Under the pieces are notes generated by a model. That model was not told where the DNA came from. It worked only from the letters and a program-made list of their open reading frames with translations, and ran no database searches. 64,000 nt of DNA from Streptomyces sp. CB02261 (GTDB lineage Bacteria > Actinomycetota > Actinomycetes > Streptomycetales > Streptomycetaceae): the NCBI RefSeq assembly GCF_001905665.1, contig NZ_LIVX01000013.1, positions 140,867 through 204,866 on the forward strand. Direction: 5' to 3'. The first letter of the stretch is position 1. The number at the start of each line of letters is the position of its first letter. The position numbers and the translations under genes were made by a program. Shown piece by piece: positions 15,371-24,322 of this stretch.

Positions 15371-16192
15371 ATGAAGCTTCGTCGCACCCCCGCCGCCGCG
15401 GCGGCCGCAGTCGTCCTCGCCCTGACCGCCACGGCCTGTGGTGGCGGTTCGGACTCCGGCAGCAACGGTGACAAGATCAACGTCGGCATCAAGTTCGACC
15501 AGCCCGGCCTGGGCCTGAAGACCCCGGACGGCACGTACGCCGGCTTCGACGTCGACGTCGCCCGTTACGTCGCCAAGGAGCTCGGCTACGCCGAGGACAA
15601 GATCAACTTCAAGCAGGCGCCGAGCGCCGAGCGCGAGAACCTGATCAAGAACGGTGACGTCAAGTTCGTCGTCGCCAGCTACTCGATCAACGACAAGCGC
15701 AAGAAGGAGGTCGACTTCGCCGGTCCGTACTTCCTGGCCCACCAGGACCTGCTCGTGCGCTCCGACGACAGCTCGATCACCAAGGTCGAGGACCTGAACT
15801 CCAAGAAGCTCTGCTCGGTCACCGGCTCGACCTCCGCGCAGAACGTCAAGGACAAGCTGGCCCCGAAGGCCGACCTCCAGCAGCTCGGCGGCTACTCCGA
15901 GTGCCTCACCGGCCTGGAGAACAAGGCCGTCGACGCCCTGACCACCGACGACTCCATCCTCGCGGGCTACGCCTCGCAGAAGGAGCACCAGGGCAAGTTC
16001 AAGCTCGCCGGCCTGCGGATGAGCGACGAGAAGTACGGCATCGGCGTCAAGAAGGGCGACGACGAGCTGCGCGGCAAGATCAACAAGGCGCTGGAGAAGA
16101 TGGTCTCCGACGGCACCTGGGAGAAGCTCGTCAAGCAGCACTTCGGCCCCTCGGGCTACAAGTACGAGGCCGCGCCCAAGGTCGAGAACTGA
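15371..16192 (+). CDS. gluB: Glutamate-binding lipoprotein GluB
   Basis: A 273-residue type-3 solute-binding protein. A basic start (MKLRR), hydrophobic signal and lipobox LTATAC place the lipidated Cys at 23, anchoring it on the outside of the membrane. The mature part has the family pattern KFDQPGLG, GFDVDVARYVAKELGY, KFVVASYSINDKR, and DLNSKKLCSVTGSTS. It captures glutamate for GluACD. The gene is less GC-biased towards rare forms than its neighbours and looks highly expressed. A perfect 14-bp hairpin follows it before gluC. Confidence 0.95.
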   Translation: MKLRRTPAAAAAAVVLALTATACGGGSDSGSNGDKINVGIKFDQPGLGLKTPDGTYAGFDVDVARYVAKELGYAEDKINFKQAPSAERENLIKNGDVKFVVASYSINDKRKKEVDFAGPYFLAHQDLLVRSDDSSITKVEDLNSKKLCSVTGSTSAQNVKDKLAPKADLQQLGGYSECLTGLENKAVDALTTDDSILAGYASQKEHQGKFKLAGLRMSDEKYGIGVKKGDDELRGKINKALEKMVSDGTWEKLVKQHFGPSGYKYEAAPKVEN

Positions 16193-16209
16193 CCTGACCC
16201 GCTCCGGCC

Positions 16210-16243
16210 GTGACGGCCGCCCCGCCGCAGGGGCGGCCGTCAC
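16210..16243 (+). promoter_or_regulatory. Intercistronic 14-bp perfect hairpin between gluB and gluC
   Basis: Left arm 16210-16223 (GTGACGGCCGCCCC) pairs perfectly with 16230-16243 around a 6-nt loop. It starts 17 nt after the gluB stop and ends 68 nt before the gluC start. This arrangement is typical of elements that stabilise the upstream binding-protein message or partly terminate before the permease genes. Confidence 0.85.
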
Positions 16244-16311
16244 ACCGGCACCGGCCGCTGCCCACGCACCGGCCGTCCACCGACCGACCACCAGGGGAGA
16301 GCGCGGGCATC

Positions 16312-16986
16312 GTGTTCGACTTTCTTGATTCCGGGCAGTACGACCTGCTCGGCGCCTTCTGGGTGACGGCGAAGCTCGCCCTCTACTCGGCGATCGGCTC
16401 GCTGATCTGGGGCACCGCCCTGGTCGCGATGCGGGTCAGCCCGGTCCCGCTGATGCGCGGATTCGGGACCGCGTACGTCAACCTCGTCCGCAACACCCCG
16501 CTGACCGTGGTCATCGTGGGCTGCTCGTTCGTCCTCAACCAGACCCTTCTCATCTCGCTGGGCGGAGAGGGCGCCGAGGAGATCGGCTTCCGGCTCGCGG
16601 TACTCGGACTCATCGCCTACACCGGCACCTTCGTCTGCGAGGCGCTGCGCTCCGGCATCAACACCGTCCCGCCGGGCCAGGCCGAGGCCGCCCGCGCGCT
16701 GGGCCTCAGCTTCACGCAGGTCCTCACCCTGGTGGTGCTCCCGCAGGCCTTCCGCACGGTGGTCACCCCGCTCGCCAACGTCCTGATCGCCCTCACCAAG
16801 AACACCACCGTGGCGGCCGCCATCAGCGCCGCCGAGGCGGCGTTCCTGATGAAGGAGATGATCGAGAACGAGGCCGACGCCCTCTTCGTGGTCTTCGGCA
16901 TCTTCGCGTTCGGCTTCATGGTCCTCACCCTCCCCACCGGCCTCATCCTGGGCTGGGCGGCCAAGCGTCTGGCGGTGAAGCGATGA
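16312..16986 (+). CDS. gluC: Glutamate ABC transporter permease GluC
   Basis: A 224-residue inner-membrane permease of the His/Glu/Gln/Arg family. It begins FDFLDSGQYDLLGAFWVTAKLALYSAIGS, the usual periplasmic helix and first membrane span; the EAA loop is EALRSGINTVPPGQAEAARALG with the conserved Gly. Start: GTG at 16312 with GGGGAGA 11 nt upstream; an upstream GTG at 16210 lies inside the hairpin and is rejected. The stop overlaps the gluD start by 4 bp, so translation is coupled. GluC and GluD should form the heterodimeric channel. Confidence 0.93.
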   Translation: MFDFLDSGQYDLLGAFWVTAKLALYSAIGSLIWGTALVAMRVSPVPLMRGFGTAYVNLVRNTPLTVVIVGCSFVLNQTLLISLGGEGAEEIGFRLAVLGLIAYTGTFVCEALRSGINTVPPGQAEAARALGLSFTQVLTLVVLPQAFRTVVTPLANVLIALTKNTTVAAAISAAEAAFLMKEMIENEADALFVVFGIFAFGFMVLTLPTGLILGWAAKRLAVKR

Positions 16987-17873
16987 GCTCCGTCCTGTAC
17001 GACACCCCGGGTCCCCGCGCCAAGCAGCGGAACGTCCTCTACACGGTCGTCTTCCTCGCCGTCCTCGGCCTGGTGGCGTGGTGGGTCCTCTCGGCCCTGG
17101 CCGACAAGAACCAGCTGGCCGCCGACAAGTGGACGCCGTTCGTCACCGACTCCCGGGTCTGGACGACGTACCTGCTGCCCGGTCTGACCGAGACCCTCAA
17201 GGCCGCCGCGCTCTCCATCCTGATCGCGCTGCCGCTCGGCGCCGTCCTCGGTATCGGCCGGCTCTCCGACCACCGCTGGGTGCGGGTCCCCGTCGGCGCG
17301 GTCGTGGAGTTCTTCCGCGCCATCCCGGTGCTGCTCCTGATGATGTTCGCCAGCGCCGTGTACGCGAAGTTCACCACCGTCAGCTCCGACTTCCGCCCGC
17401 TGTACGCGGTCGTCACCGGCCTGGTGCTCTACAACGCCTCGGTCATCGCCGAGGTCGTCCGCGCCGGTGTGCTCTCGCTGCCCCGGGGCCAGGGCGACGC
17501 GGCCGAGGCCCTCGGCATGCGCAAGGGCCAGACCATGATGTACGTCCTGCTGCCGCAGGCCGTGACCGTCATGCTCCCCGCGCTGGTCAGCCAGCTCGTC
17601 GTGATCGTCAAGGACACCGCGCTCGGCGGCGCCCTGCTCGGCTTCGGAGAACTTCTCAGCCAGAACCGGCAGATCACGGCCAACTACGGCGCCAACACGA
17701 TCGCCACCTTCACGGTCATCGCGCTGATCTACATCGTCATCAACGCCATCCTCACCAGCCTCGCCGGTCGCCTTGAGCAGCGCCTGCGGCGGGGCAAGAA
17801 GTCCCCCTCGGTGGCCATCCCGGCGCAGGCCGCACCCACCGAAGCGGTGACGAAGGCCGTCAGCGACGTCTGA
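16983..17873 (+). CDS. gluD: Glutamate ABC transporter permease GluD
   Basis: A 296-residue permease, longer than GluC because of an N-terminal membrane span (VVFLAVLGLVAWWVLSAL) and an extracellular segment before the permease core. The EAA loop is EVVRAGVLSLPRGQGDAAEALG. The C-terminal tail after the last span is basic and Ala-rich. It starts in the ATGA overlap with gluC and is the last gene of the operon; the hairpin at 17872-17886 overlaps its stop. Confidence 0.93.
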   Translation: MSSVLYDTPGPRAKQRNVLYTVVFLAVLGLVAWWVLSALADKNQLAADKWTPFVTDSRVWTTYLLPGLTETLKAAALSILIALPLGAVLGIGRLSDHRWVRVPVGAVVEFFRAIPVLLLMMFASAVYAKFTTVSSDFRPLYAVVTGLVLYNASVIAEVVRAGVLSLPRGQGDAAEALGMRKGQTMMYVLLPQAVTVMLPALVSQLVVIVKDTALGGALLGFGELLSQNRQITANYGANTIATFTVIALIYIVINAILTSLAGRLEQRLRRGKKSPSVAIPAQAAPTEAVTKAVSDV

Positions 17874-17886
17874 CCCCGAAGGGGTC
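17872..17886 (+). terminator. Short hairpin at the end of gluD
   Basis: GACCCC (17872-17877) and GGGGTC (17881-17886) form a 6-bp stem with loop GAA, overlapping the gluD stop codon. Weak as a terminator on its own. Confidence 0.35.
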
Positions 17887-18065
17887 CCTGGGACGACAGG
17901 GGTGGGCCGGAGCGGTACCGACTTGAGGTCGGCCGCACCGCGCCCACCCCGTCGCTTGACGCAAGCACCCTCAGTGGGTTGCATACGGTCTGTGATCAAG
18001 CACCGGGCTCGTGCCACACTCAGCTGTGCTGCCCTCATGACCGTCCGGCCTTCAGGAGCCGCGCC

Positions 18066-19790
18066 GTGGACCCGGTGATCATCGTGGGCGCGGGGCCGGT
18101 CGGTCTCGCGCTCTCCCTCGCGCTCGCCGCGCAGGGCGTGCCCAGCGTCGTGCTCGACGAGGGCTCCGGCAAGGAGGAGCCGCGCCCCGCCCGGAGCGTC
18201 GTCCTGCGCGCCGACATGGCCGCCATGGTCGAGCGGCTCGGCTGCACCACCCTCCGTGACGAGGGCGTCCGCTGGGTCGGCTGGCGCGGTATGCGCCGCC
18301 GCCAGCAGGTGCGCCGCCTCGAACTCGACCTGGGGCTCGGCGGTACGGAGGAGTGGTCCGAGGACCCCGCCGCCCCCTCCGCCCCGGCCGCGCCGCTGCA
18401 CATCCCCCAGCACGCCCTCGCGCGCGGGCTGCGCGAGGCCATCGCCGGCCAGAAGCTCGTCCAGATCGTCACCGAGGCGCGGCTCGACACCATCGAGCAG
18501 GACCGCGACGGGGTCGTCGCCCACACCCGGGGGCCGGAGGGCACCTGGTGGCGCGGCAGCCATCTCGTCGGCTGCGACGGCGCCCGCTCGACCGTACGCA
18601 AGCTCCTCGGCATCCGCTTCCCCGGCCGTACGGCGGTGGAACGGCACGCCGTCGCGGCCCTGCGCACCGAACTTCCCTGGCCGGGCGAGGCCCTGCTGCA
18701 CCGTCAGCCTCCGTGGCGGGGCGCCGCCGACGAGATCACCGCCCGCCCGCTGCCCGACGGGGTGTGGCGGATCGACTGGCTGCTGCCGCCCCGGGGCGAC
18801 CTGGTCACCCCGGACGCGCTGATCGCCCGCATCCGCGAGACCCTGGCCGGCTGGTGCGACGGGGTGACGCCCCCGTACGAACTCATCGACACCGGCGTCT
18901 ACACCCTGCACCACCGGCTCGCCCGTCGCTGGCGGGTCGACCGGGTCCTCCTCGCCGGGGACGCGGCCCATCTGCTCGGCGCGGTCGGCACCCAAGGCCT
19001 CGACGAGGGGCTCAGGGACGTGGACAACCTGGCCTGGAAGCTCGCCCTCACCTGGCACCACGGCGCTCCCGAGCGGCTGCTCGACAGCTACCAGAGCGAA
19101 CGGCGCGCCGCCGTCGCCCACCGCCTGCGCGCGGCGGACCAGTCGCTGCCCGTCCTGCGCGGTGGCGGCGGGCTTCGGACGTACCTTCCCGGCGCGGCGC
19201 GCGGTCACGACGCCCTGCTGACGGACGGCCACGTGGGGCGCGGCCCGCTCGGCGCGCCCCCCGCCTATCCGCACTCCCCCCTCGCGGCTCCCCACGCCGA
19301 GGGCGGAACCCCCGTGGGCACCCCGGTGGGCGCCCCGGTCGAGGACGTCCGCGTGACCGCCCCGGACGGCACGACCGTACGGCTCAGGGACCGGCTCGGT
19401 CAGGGCCGTCTCCTGGTGCTCCTGGTCGCACCCGGCACCGGTGTCTGGGACCGGCGCCACTGGCAGGGCGCGGGGATGATGCCCCGGCTCGACGAGGCGG
19501 TCCGCGCCCTCCCGGCGAAGGCGGAGATCCTGGTGACCGAGGCGTACCCGGGCGCTCCGGCGCACGCCGTCCTGCTGGTACGGCCCGACGGGCATCTCGT
19601 CGCCTCGTTCTCCGGGGTCCGCCCCGAGGAGCTGTACGCGGCGGCGGACGCGGCCCGCGGAGGCACGGCGACGGACGGGACGACCGCCGAGGCGGGCGAG
19701 ACACCGGAGGACGGTTCGCGCGGCGGAGCGGAGGCGGAGGTACCCGCACCGGCGTCCCCGAAGCGCGACCGCACGGCGGACATCCATTGA
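18066..19790 (+). CDS. FAD-dependent aromatic-type monooxygenase
   Basis: A 574-residue flavoprotein of the p-hydroxybenzoate hydroxylase class. The N-terminal Rossmann motif is VIIVGAGPVGLALSLALA, the middle fingerprint is GCDGARSTVRKLLG, and the FAD-ribityl motif is RVLLAGDAAHLLGAVGTQGLDEGLRD. A C-terminal thioredoxin-like region follows (about residues 430-540), as in phenol hydroxylases and antibiotic monooxygenases. The GTG at 18066 has AGGAG 7 nt upstream; a longer open frame starting at 17979 has no such site. The C-terminal 50 residues are acidic and low-complexity. Substrate unknown. It lies between the glu operon and the cysteine genes, probably in its own transcription unit. Confidence 0.88.
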   Translation: MDPVIIVGAGPVGLALSLALAAQGVPSVVLDEGSGKEEPRPARSVVLRADMAAMVERLGCTTLRDEGVRWVGWRGMRRRQQVRRLELDLGLGGTEEWSEDPAAPSAPAAPLHIPQHALARGLREAIAGQKLVQIVTEARLDTIEQDRDGVVAHTRGPEGTWWRGSHLVGCDGARSTVRKLLGIRFPGRTAVERHAVAALRTELPWPGEALLHRQPPWRGAADEITARPLPDGVWRIDWLLPPRGDLVTPDALIARIRETLAGWCDGVTPPYELIDTGVYTLHHRLARRWRVDRVLLAGDAAHLLGAVGTQGLDEGLRDVDNLAWKLALTWHHGAPERLLDSYQSERRAAVAHRLRAADQSLPVLRGGGGLRTYLPGAARGHDALLTDGHVGRGPLGAPPAYPHSPLAAPHAEGGTPVGTPVGAPVEDVRVTAPDGTTVRLRDRLGQGRLLVLLVAPGTGVWDRRHWQGAGMMPRLDEAVRALPAKAEILVTEAYPGAPAHAVLLVRPDGHLVASFSGVRPEELYAAADAARGGTATDGTTAEAGETPEDGSRGGAEAEVPAPASPKRDRTADIH

Positions 19791-19822
19791 TTCCCGGCGT
19801 CGCGCGTGGTGTACTCCGGAGC

Positions 19823-19909
19823 GTGACCGACACCGATGTGCGCCTGTGGCGGAGGGTCCATATGGACCTCGTCCGCTACGCGGGCTGCGTGTGTCGCCCG
19901 TCCCGCTGA
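19823..19909 (+). CDS. Cysteine-type leader peptide (uORF) upstream of cysteine dioxygenase
   Basis: A 28-residue ORF (GTG at 19823) with an alternative inner GTG at 19838 giving 23 residues. It contains RLWRRVHMDLVRYAGCVC and ends CRPSR; this LxRRxHxDLxRxxxCxC pattern is that of actinobacterial leader peptides linked to cysteine-responsive attenuation of sulfur genes. Two Cys codons (TGC, TGT) sit near the end. It lies 174 nt before the cysteine dioxygenase gene, with repeated pairing elements between. Its function is regulatory, by ribosome position, rather than as a protein. The choice between the two starts is unclear because neither has a good ribosome-binding site. Confidence 0.85.
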   Translation: MTDTDVRLWRRVHMDLVRYAGCVCRPSR

Positions 19910-19936
19910 TCTCGCCCCTTCCCCGCGCGCGCCCGC

Positions 19937-20041
19937 CGGACGTCCGTGTACGCACGTCCGCGTCGATGTACGACCGCAGCTGCGACCGTGCACCTCCGTC
20001 GGACCTCGTACACGTCCGTATGCGGTGTACGTGTACGTCCG
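19937..20041 (+). promoter_or_regulatory. Attenuator-like region with alternative pairings after the leader peptide
   Basis: The motif ACGTCCG occurs four times (19940, 19954, 20012, 20035), and its complement CGGACGT occurs once at 19937-19943. CGGACGT can pair with 19954-19960 (7 bp, 10-nt loop). A second hairpin pairs CGTACACGT (20007-20015) with ACGTGTACG (20029-20037), 9 bp. Mutually exclusive structures controlled by ribosome position on the upstream Cys codons are plausible. Confidence 0.6.
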
Positions 20042-20083
20042 TGTGCCGTCGCGCGCTCTTCGCGAACCTCAGGACGGTCACCC

Positions 20084-20668
20084 GTGGCTCCACACACCCC
20101 CGCGCTCCCGCCCACGCCTCCCTCTCTCCTCACCCCGTCAGCGGCGGCGGCTCCGGCTCCCACCGCTCCCTCCCAGGCCCCGACGGCGGCCGAACTGCTC
20201 GCCTTCGTCCGGCGCACGGCGGCGGACCCGGAACTGGTCGCCTCGCTGCCGCTCGACCCCGAGGGCCGCACCTGGGTGCGGCTCGAAGGCCCCGGCGGCA
20301 GCGAGGCCTGGCTCATCGGCTGGCCGCCCGGCACCGGTACGGGCTGGCACGACCACGCCGAGTCCCTGGGCGCCTTCGCCACCGCGCGCGGCACGCTGAC
20401 CGAGCACTCGCTCGCGGTCCGGCTCCCGTCGAGCGGCTGGAAGACCCTGGAACTGGCCGACGGGCTCGACCGCTCCCGCAGCCTCGGGCCCGGAGCGGAC
20501 CGCGCCTTCGGCACCCACCATGTGCACGAGGTGCTCAACGAGTCCCCGGACACCCACGCGGTGTCCGTGCACGCCTACTATCCGCCGCTCCCGCTGATCC
20601 GGCGGTTCAGCCGGACGGGCGCGGTGCTCCGTCTCGAGCAGGTCGAGCGTCCGGAGGACTGGCAGTGA
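20084..20668 (+). CDS. Cysteine dioxygenase (cupin)
   Basis: A 194-residue non-haem iron enzyme that oxidises cysteine to cysteine sulfinate with O2. The iron ligands are visible as His89 and His91 in GTGWHDHAES and a His in the cluster GTHHVHEV (145-148), as in bacterial CDO. The first 35 residues are a Pro/Ala-rich, probably disordered extension. The GTG at 20084 has AGGA 9 nt upstream. The gene is downstream of the cysteine leader and overlaps the rhodanese gene by 4 bp, so cysteine breakdown and sulfur transfer are coupled and probably induced or released according to cysteine supply. Confidence 0.92.
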   Translation: MAPHTPALPPTPPSLLTPSAAAAPAPTAPSQAPTAAELLAFVRRTAADPELVASLPLDPEGRTWVRLEGPGGSEAWLIGWPPGTGTGWHDHAESLGAFATARGTLTEHSLAVRLPSSGWKTLELADGLDRSRSLGPGADRAFGTHHVHEVLNESPDTHAVSVHAYYPPLPLIRRFSRTGAVLRLEQVERPEDWQ

Positions 20669-21081
20669 GCGACGAACGCGTCGGCATCGACGAGCTGTTG
20701 GAGCGGGTCAGGTCGGGCCTCGACCGGATCGGCCCCCGGGCCGCCCACGAGGCGCACGAGGCGGGTGAGGCGCTTCTGGTGGACACCCGGTACGCGGCCC
20801 TGCGTGAACGGGACGGGCTGATCCCGGGCGCGCTGGTGGTGGAGCGCAACGAGCTGGAATGGCGACTCGACCCCCAGGGCAGCCACCGGGCGCCGGAGGC
20901 GGTGAGCCACGATCTGCGGGTGGTGGTCCTGTGCAACGAGGGCTACGCCTCCTCCCTCGCGGCCGAGTCGCTGCGGCGGCTCGGCCTCCACCGGGCGACC
21001 GACCTGATCGGCGGCTTCCAGGCGTGGAAGGCCGAGGGCCTCCCGGTGCTTCCCCCGACGACCCCGACGACGGGCGACTGA
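20665..21081 (+). CDS. Single-domain rhodanese-like sulfurtransferase
   Basis: A 138-residue rhodanese fold protein. The catalytic loop is LCNEGYASSLAAESL with Cys90 as the persulfide carrier, preceded by LLVDTRYAALRERDGLIPGALVVERNELEW. It begins in the GTGA overlap with cysteine dioxygenase, so translation is coupled. It probably handles sulfane sulfur or sulfite released by cysteine catabolism; the acceptor is unknown. Confidence 0.92.
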   Translation: MSDERVGIDELLERVRSGLDRIGPRAAHEAHEAGEALLVDTRYAALRERDGLIPGALVVERNELEWRLDPQGSHRAPEAVSHDLRVVVLCNEGYASSLAAESLRRLGLHRATDLIGGFQAWKAEGLPVLPPTTPTTGD

Positions 21082-21403
21082 GGCACGGCAGCGGCGCGGT
21101 CCGGCCTGCCGGACGGGACGGCACCACGCGGCACGGCACGGCACGGCGCCAGATGCCGCGGACCGACGCGTACGGCACGGCACGGACCGGCAGCGGACGC
21201 CGCTGTCCGGCACGGGACGCCGCGAATCGGCACGGGACGCCGAGGACCGACGCGGACCGCACGGCGCGGTCCGGCACCGGATGTTACGGACCGGAGAGGG
21301 CACCGACCGGTACCGGACGTCGCGGGCCGGAGCCCCGGCACCCGCGGGAGGTCGTCGAGGACCTGGGGTACGCGCGGGCGCGCGGACCGGCGCGGGTGAC
21401 GCA
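21082..21403. repeat. 322-bp low-complexity intergenic stretch
   Basis: Between the rhodanese and recX stops the sequence is a run of degenerate repeats: GGCACGGCACGGCAC near 21130 and several copies of CGGCACGGGACGCCG. Open frames here are by-products of the repeats. No gene was seen. Confidence 0.7.
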
Positions 21404-21439
21404 TCCTTCTGGCCCTCCCCCCCGAGGGGGTCAGAAGGA
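21404..21439. terminator. Terminator hairpin overlapping the recX stop codon
   Basis: TCCTTCTG (21404-21411) pairs with CAGAAGGA (21432-21439), extended inward by C/G-rich pairs. It sits at the end of recX and faces the converging rhodanese gene, so it could act in both directions. Confidence 0.55.
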
Positions 21440-21997
21440 CTCGTCCAGCCCGTCCGTGTCCTCGCCCTCCGCCTCCAGCGCCTGGCGGACGACGCGGAGG
21501 GCCATGCCCTCGGGATACCCCTTCCGCGCGAGCATCCCGGCGAGCCGGCGCAGCCGCCGGTCGCGGTCGAGACCGCGGGTGGCGCGCAGCTTGCGGGCGA
21601 CGAGCTCGCGCGCCGTGGTCTCCTCCTGCTCGGAGTCGAGCTGCTCCACCGCCTCCTGGATGAGGGTCGGCTCCACACCCTTGGTCCGCAGCTCGCGGGC
21701 GAGAGCCCGGCGGGCGAGGCCCCGGCCGTGGTGGCGGGACTCCACCCAGGCCCCGGCGAAGGCGGCGTCGTCGATGAGCCCGACGTCCTCGAAGCGGGAG
21801 AGGACCTCCTCCGCCACCTCGTCGGGGATCTCCCGCTTGCGCAGCGCGTCCGCGAGCTGCTTGCGCGTGCGGGGGGTCCCGGTGAGCAGGCGCAGACAGA
21901 TCGCCCGCGCCCGCTCAGCCGGATCCTGGGGTGACAGCTCCTTCTCGGCCCTCGACGAGTCGGGGCTGTCACCCGGCCATTCGGTGCGACCGGTCAC
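21431..21997 (-). CDS. recX: Regulatory protein RecX
   Basis: A 188-residue helical protein that modulates RecA filaments. It shows the three-repeat RecX pattern: ICLRLLTGTPRTRKQLADALRKREIP, VGLIDDAAFAGAWVESRHHGRGLARRALARELRTKGV and VARKLRATRGLDRDRRLRRLAGMLARKGY. It starts 4 nt after the recA stop and is co-transcribed with recA, the usual arrangement. The first 25 residues are a variable polar extension. Confidence 0.95.
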   Translation of the reverse strand: MTGRTEWPGDSPDSSRAEKELSPQDPAERARAICLRLLTGTPRTRKQLADALRKREIPDEVAEEVLSRFEDVGLIDDAAFAGAWVESRHHGRGLARRALARELRTKGVEPTLIQEAVEQLDSEQEETTARELVARKLRATRGLDRDRRLRRLAGMLARKGYPEGMALRVVRQALEAEGEDTDGLDESF

Positions 21998-22001
21998 CGG
22001 T

Positions 22002-23138
<1,137 letters not shown>

Positions 23139-23181
23139 GGGTTCCACCCGGTTTGCTTGAGTCGATCGCTTCATGTGAAAG

Positions 23182-23204
23182 ACGCTAACCCCTGCCACTG
23201 ACAA
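23182..23204 (-). promoter_or_regulatory. RecA-NDp (PafBC-type) DNA-damage promoter of recA
   Basis: On the minus strand TTGTCAGTGG is followed by 7 nt and TAGCGT, the LexA-independent damage promoter known from mycobacterial recA. The expected transcript start would be about 35-40 nt before the recA ATG. Confidence 0.85.
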
Positions 23205-23288
23205 TGGGCCCCGACGTCCCTTCCGACCTGTGGACAACTCACCGGCGAACCCGCGACGAGCCCGCGATTCCAAGGGCCGGGCTTCCAT

Positions 23289-23304
23289 CAGAATGGATGT
23301 TCGA
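23289..23304. promoter_or_regulatory. LexA (SOS) box upstream of recA
   Basis: On the minus strand TCGAAC-ATCC-ATTCTG matches the actinobacterial SOS box (TCGAAC-N4-GTTCGA type) with a degenerate right half. It lies about 150 bp before the recA start and upstream of the NDp promoter, so a second, LexA-controlled promoter is implied. Confidence 0.8.
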
Positions 23305-23424
23305 TTTCAGTGTCAAGCGCGCCACGCCCGGAGGGAGCCGACCCCGGCCGCGACCGCCAGGCCCCGTCACCCCTGCCCTGCTAGCCTGCCGGAGGCCGTG
23401 CGAGAGAACGAGGAGGTGGTACCC

Positions 23425-23475
23425 GTGAACGTATCGACGTGGGTGCTCTCCTCCGGGGTCACGGTCGGGCGATAG
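23425..23475 (+). CDS. 16-residue ORF with a strong ribosome-binding site
   Basis: GTG at 23425 to TAG at 23475 encodes MNVSTWVLSSGVTVGR. It is preceded by AGGAGG at 23411-23416 with 8-nt spacing, one of the strongest Shine-Dalgarno sites in the window. It lies 46 nt before the hydrolase gene. It may be a leader peptide or a small protein, but no codon pattern (such as runs of one amino acid) points to attenuation. Low confidence that it is functional. Confidence 0.45.
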   Translation: MNVSTWVLSSGVTVGR

Positions 23476-23521
23476 GTCGTCGTCCGGGAGCGCCGTTCTG
23501 CGCACTCCGAAAGGCACGACC

Positions 23522-24262
23522 ATGCATGTCACTTCTGAGCAGCGCCTCGACGACGGTGTCCTCGAGCGCGGATTCACCCTCGGCGAGATCCCCGGCATCC
23601 TGTGGACACCCGCATCCGCGTCCGGGTCCGCACCGGTGCCGCTGATCCTGCTCGGCCACCCGCCGCTGGGGCTGCGCGCGATGTACCCGCGACTGGCGGC
23701 ACGGGCCCGGCAGGCCGCGGCGGACGGTTTCGCCGCCGCCACCATCGAGCTCCCGGGAAGCGGCGACCGGCCCCGTCAGGCCGCCGCCGACCAGGCTCGC
23801 GCCGACCTGCGCCGGGCCATGGAGGCCGGCGAGCCGGTCGGGGACGAGATCATCGACGCCCTCGTCCTGCCGCTCGTCGACCAGGCGGTCCCCGAATGGC
23901 AGGCCGCCCTGGACGCCCTCCTGTCGCTGCCCGAGATCGGCGGCCCGGTCGGATACTCGGGGGGCGTGATCTCCATCGGCGTCCGCCTCGCGGTGGTCGA
24001 GCCGCGGATCGAGGCCGCCTGCCTCTTCGCCGGGAGCTTCGTGCCCCGCGTCATGTTCGAGGAGGCGCGTCGGGTCACCATCCCGCTGCACGTCCTGCTG
24101 CAGTGGGACGACGAGGGGAACGACCGGCAGGCGGCCCTGGACCTGTTCGACGCCTTCGGCTCCGAGGAGAAGTCCCTGCACGCCCACATGGGCGGGCACA
24201 CCGGCGTCCCGCAGTCCGCGGGGGACGCCGCGGCCCGGTTCTTCACCCGGCATCTGGGCTGA
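23522..24262 (+). CDS. Alpha/beta hydrolase (dienelactone hydrolase-like)
   Basis: A 246-residue cytoplasmic hydrolase. The nucleophile elbow is GYSGGVISIG; the strand before the oxyanion region reads VPLILLGHPPLG, and a His is available in HAHMGGHTGVP near the C-terminus. The core hydrolase fold is complete. Substrate unknown. The short ORF at 23425 precedes it and a hairpin at 24266-24290 follows it, so it looks monocistronic. Confidence 0.8.
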   Translation: MHVTSEQRLDDGVLERGFTLGEIPGILWTPASASGSAPVPLILLGHPPLGLRAMYPRLAARARQAAADGFAAATIELPGSGDRPRQAAADQARADLRRAMEAGEPVGDEIIDALVLPLVDQAVPEWQAALDALLSLPEIGGPVGYSGGVISIGVRLAVVEPRIEAACLFAGSFVPRVMFEEARRVTIPLHVLLQWDDEGNDRQAALDLFDAFGSEEKSLHAHMGGHTGVPQSAGDAAARFFTRHLG

Positions 24263-24265
24263 CAA

Positions 24266-24290
24266 CCGGTCGCCCCCGCCGCCCGACCGG
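24266..24290 (+). terminator. Hairpin after the hydrolase gene
   Basis: CCGGTCG (24266-24272) and CGACCGG (24284-24290) form a 7-bp stem with an 11-nt loop, beginning 4 nt after the stop codon at 24262. It separates the hydrolase from the ECF41-type promoter downstream. Confidence 0.5.
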
Positions 24291-24322
24291 CGACGGGGGT
24301 GACCCACGTCACACCCCTCTCC

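Noticed and set aside
16210..16311. Longer N-terminus for gluC from a GTG at 16210
   Set aside because: That codon is the first base of the perfect hairpin at 16210-16243, and the extension is Pro/His-rich without family support.
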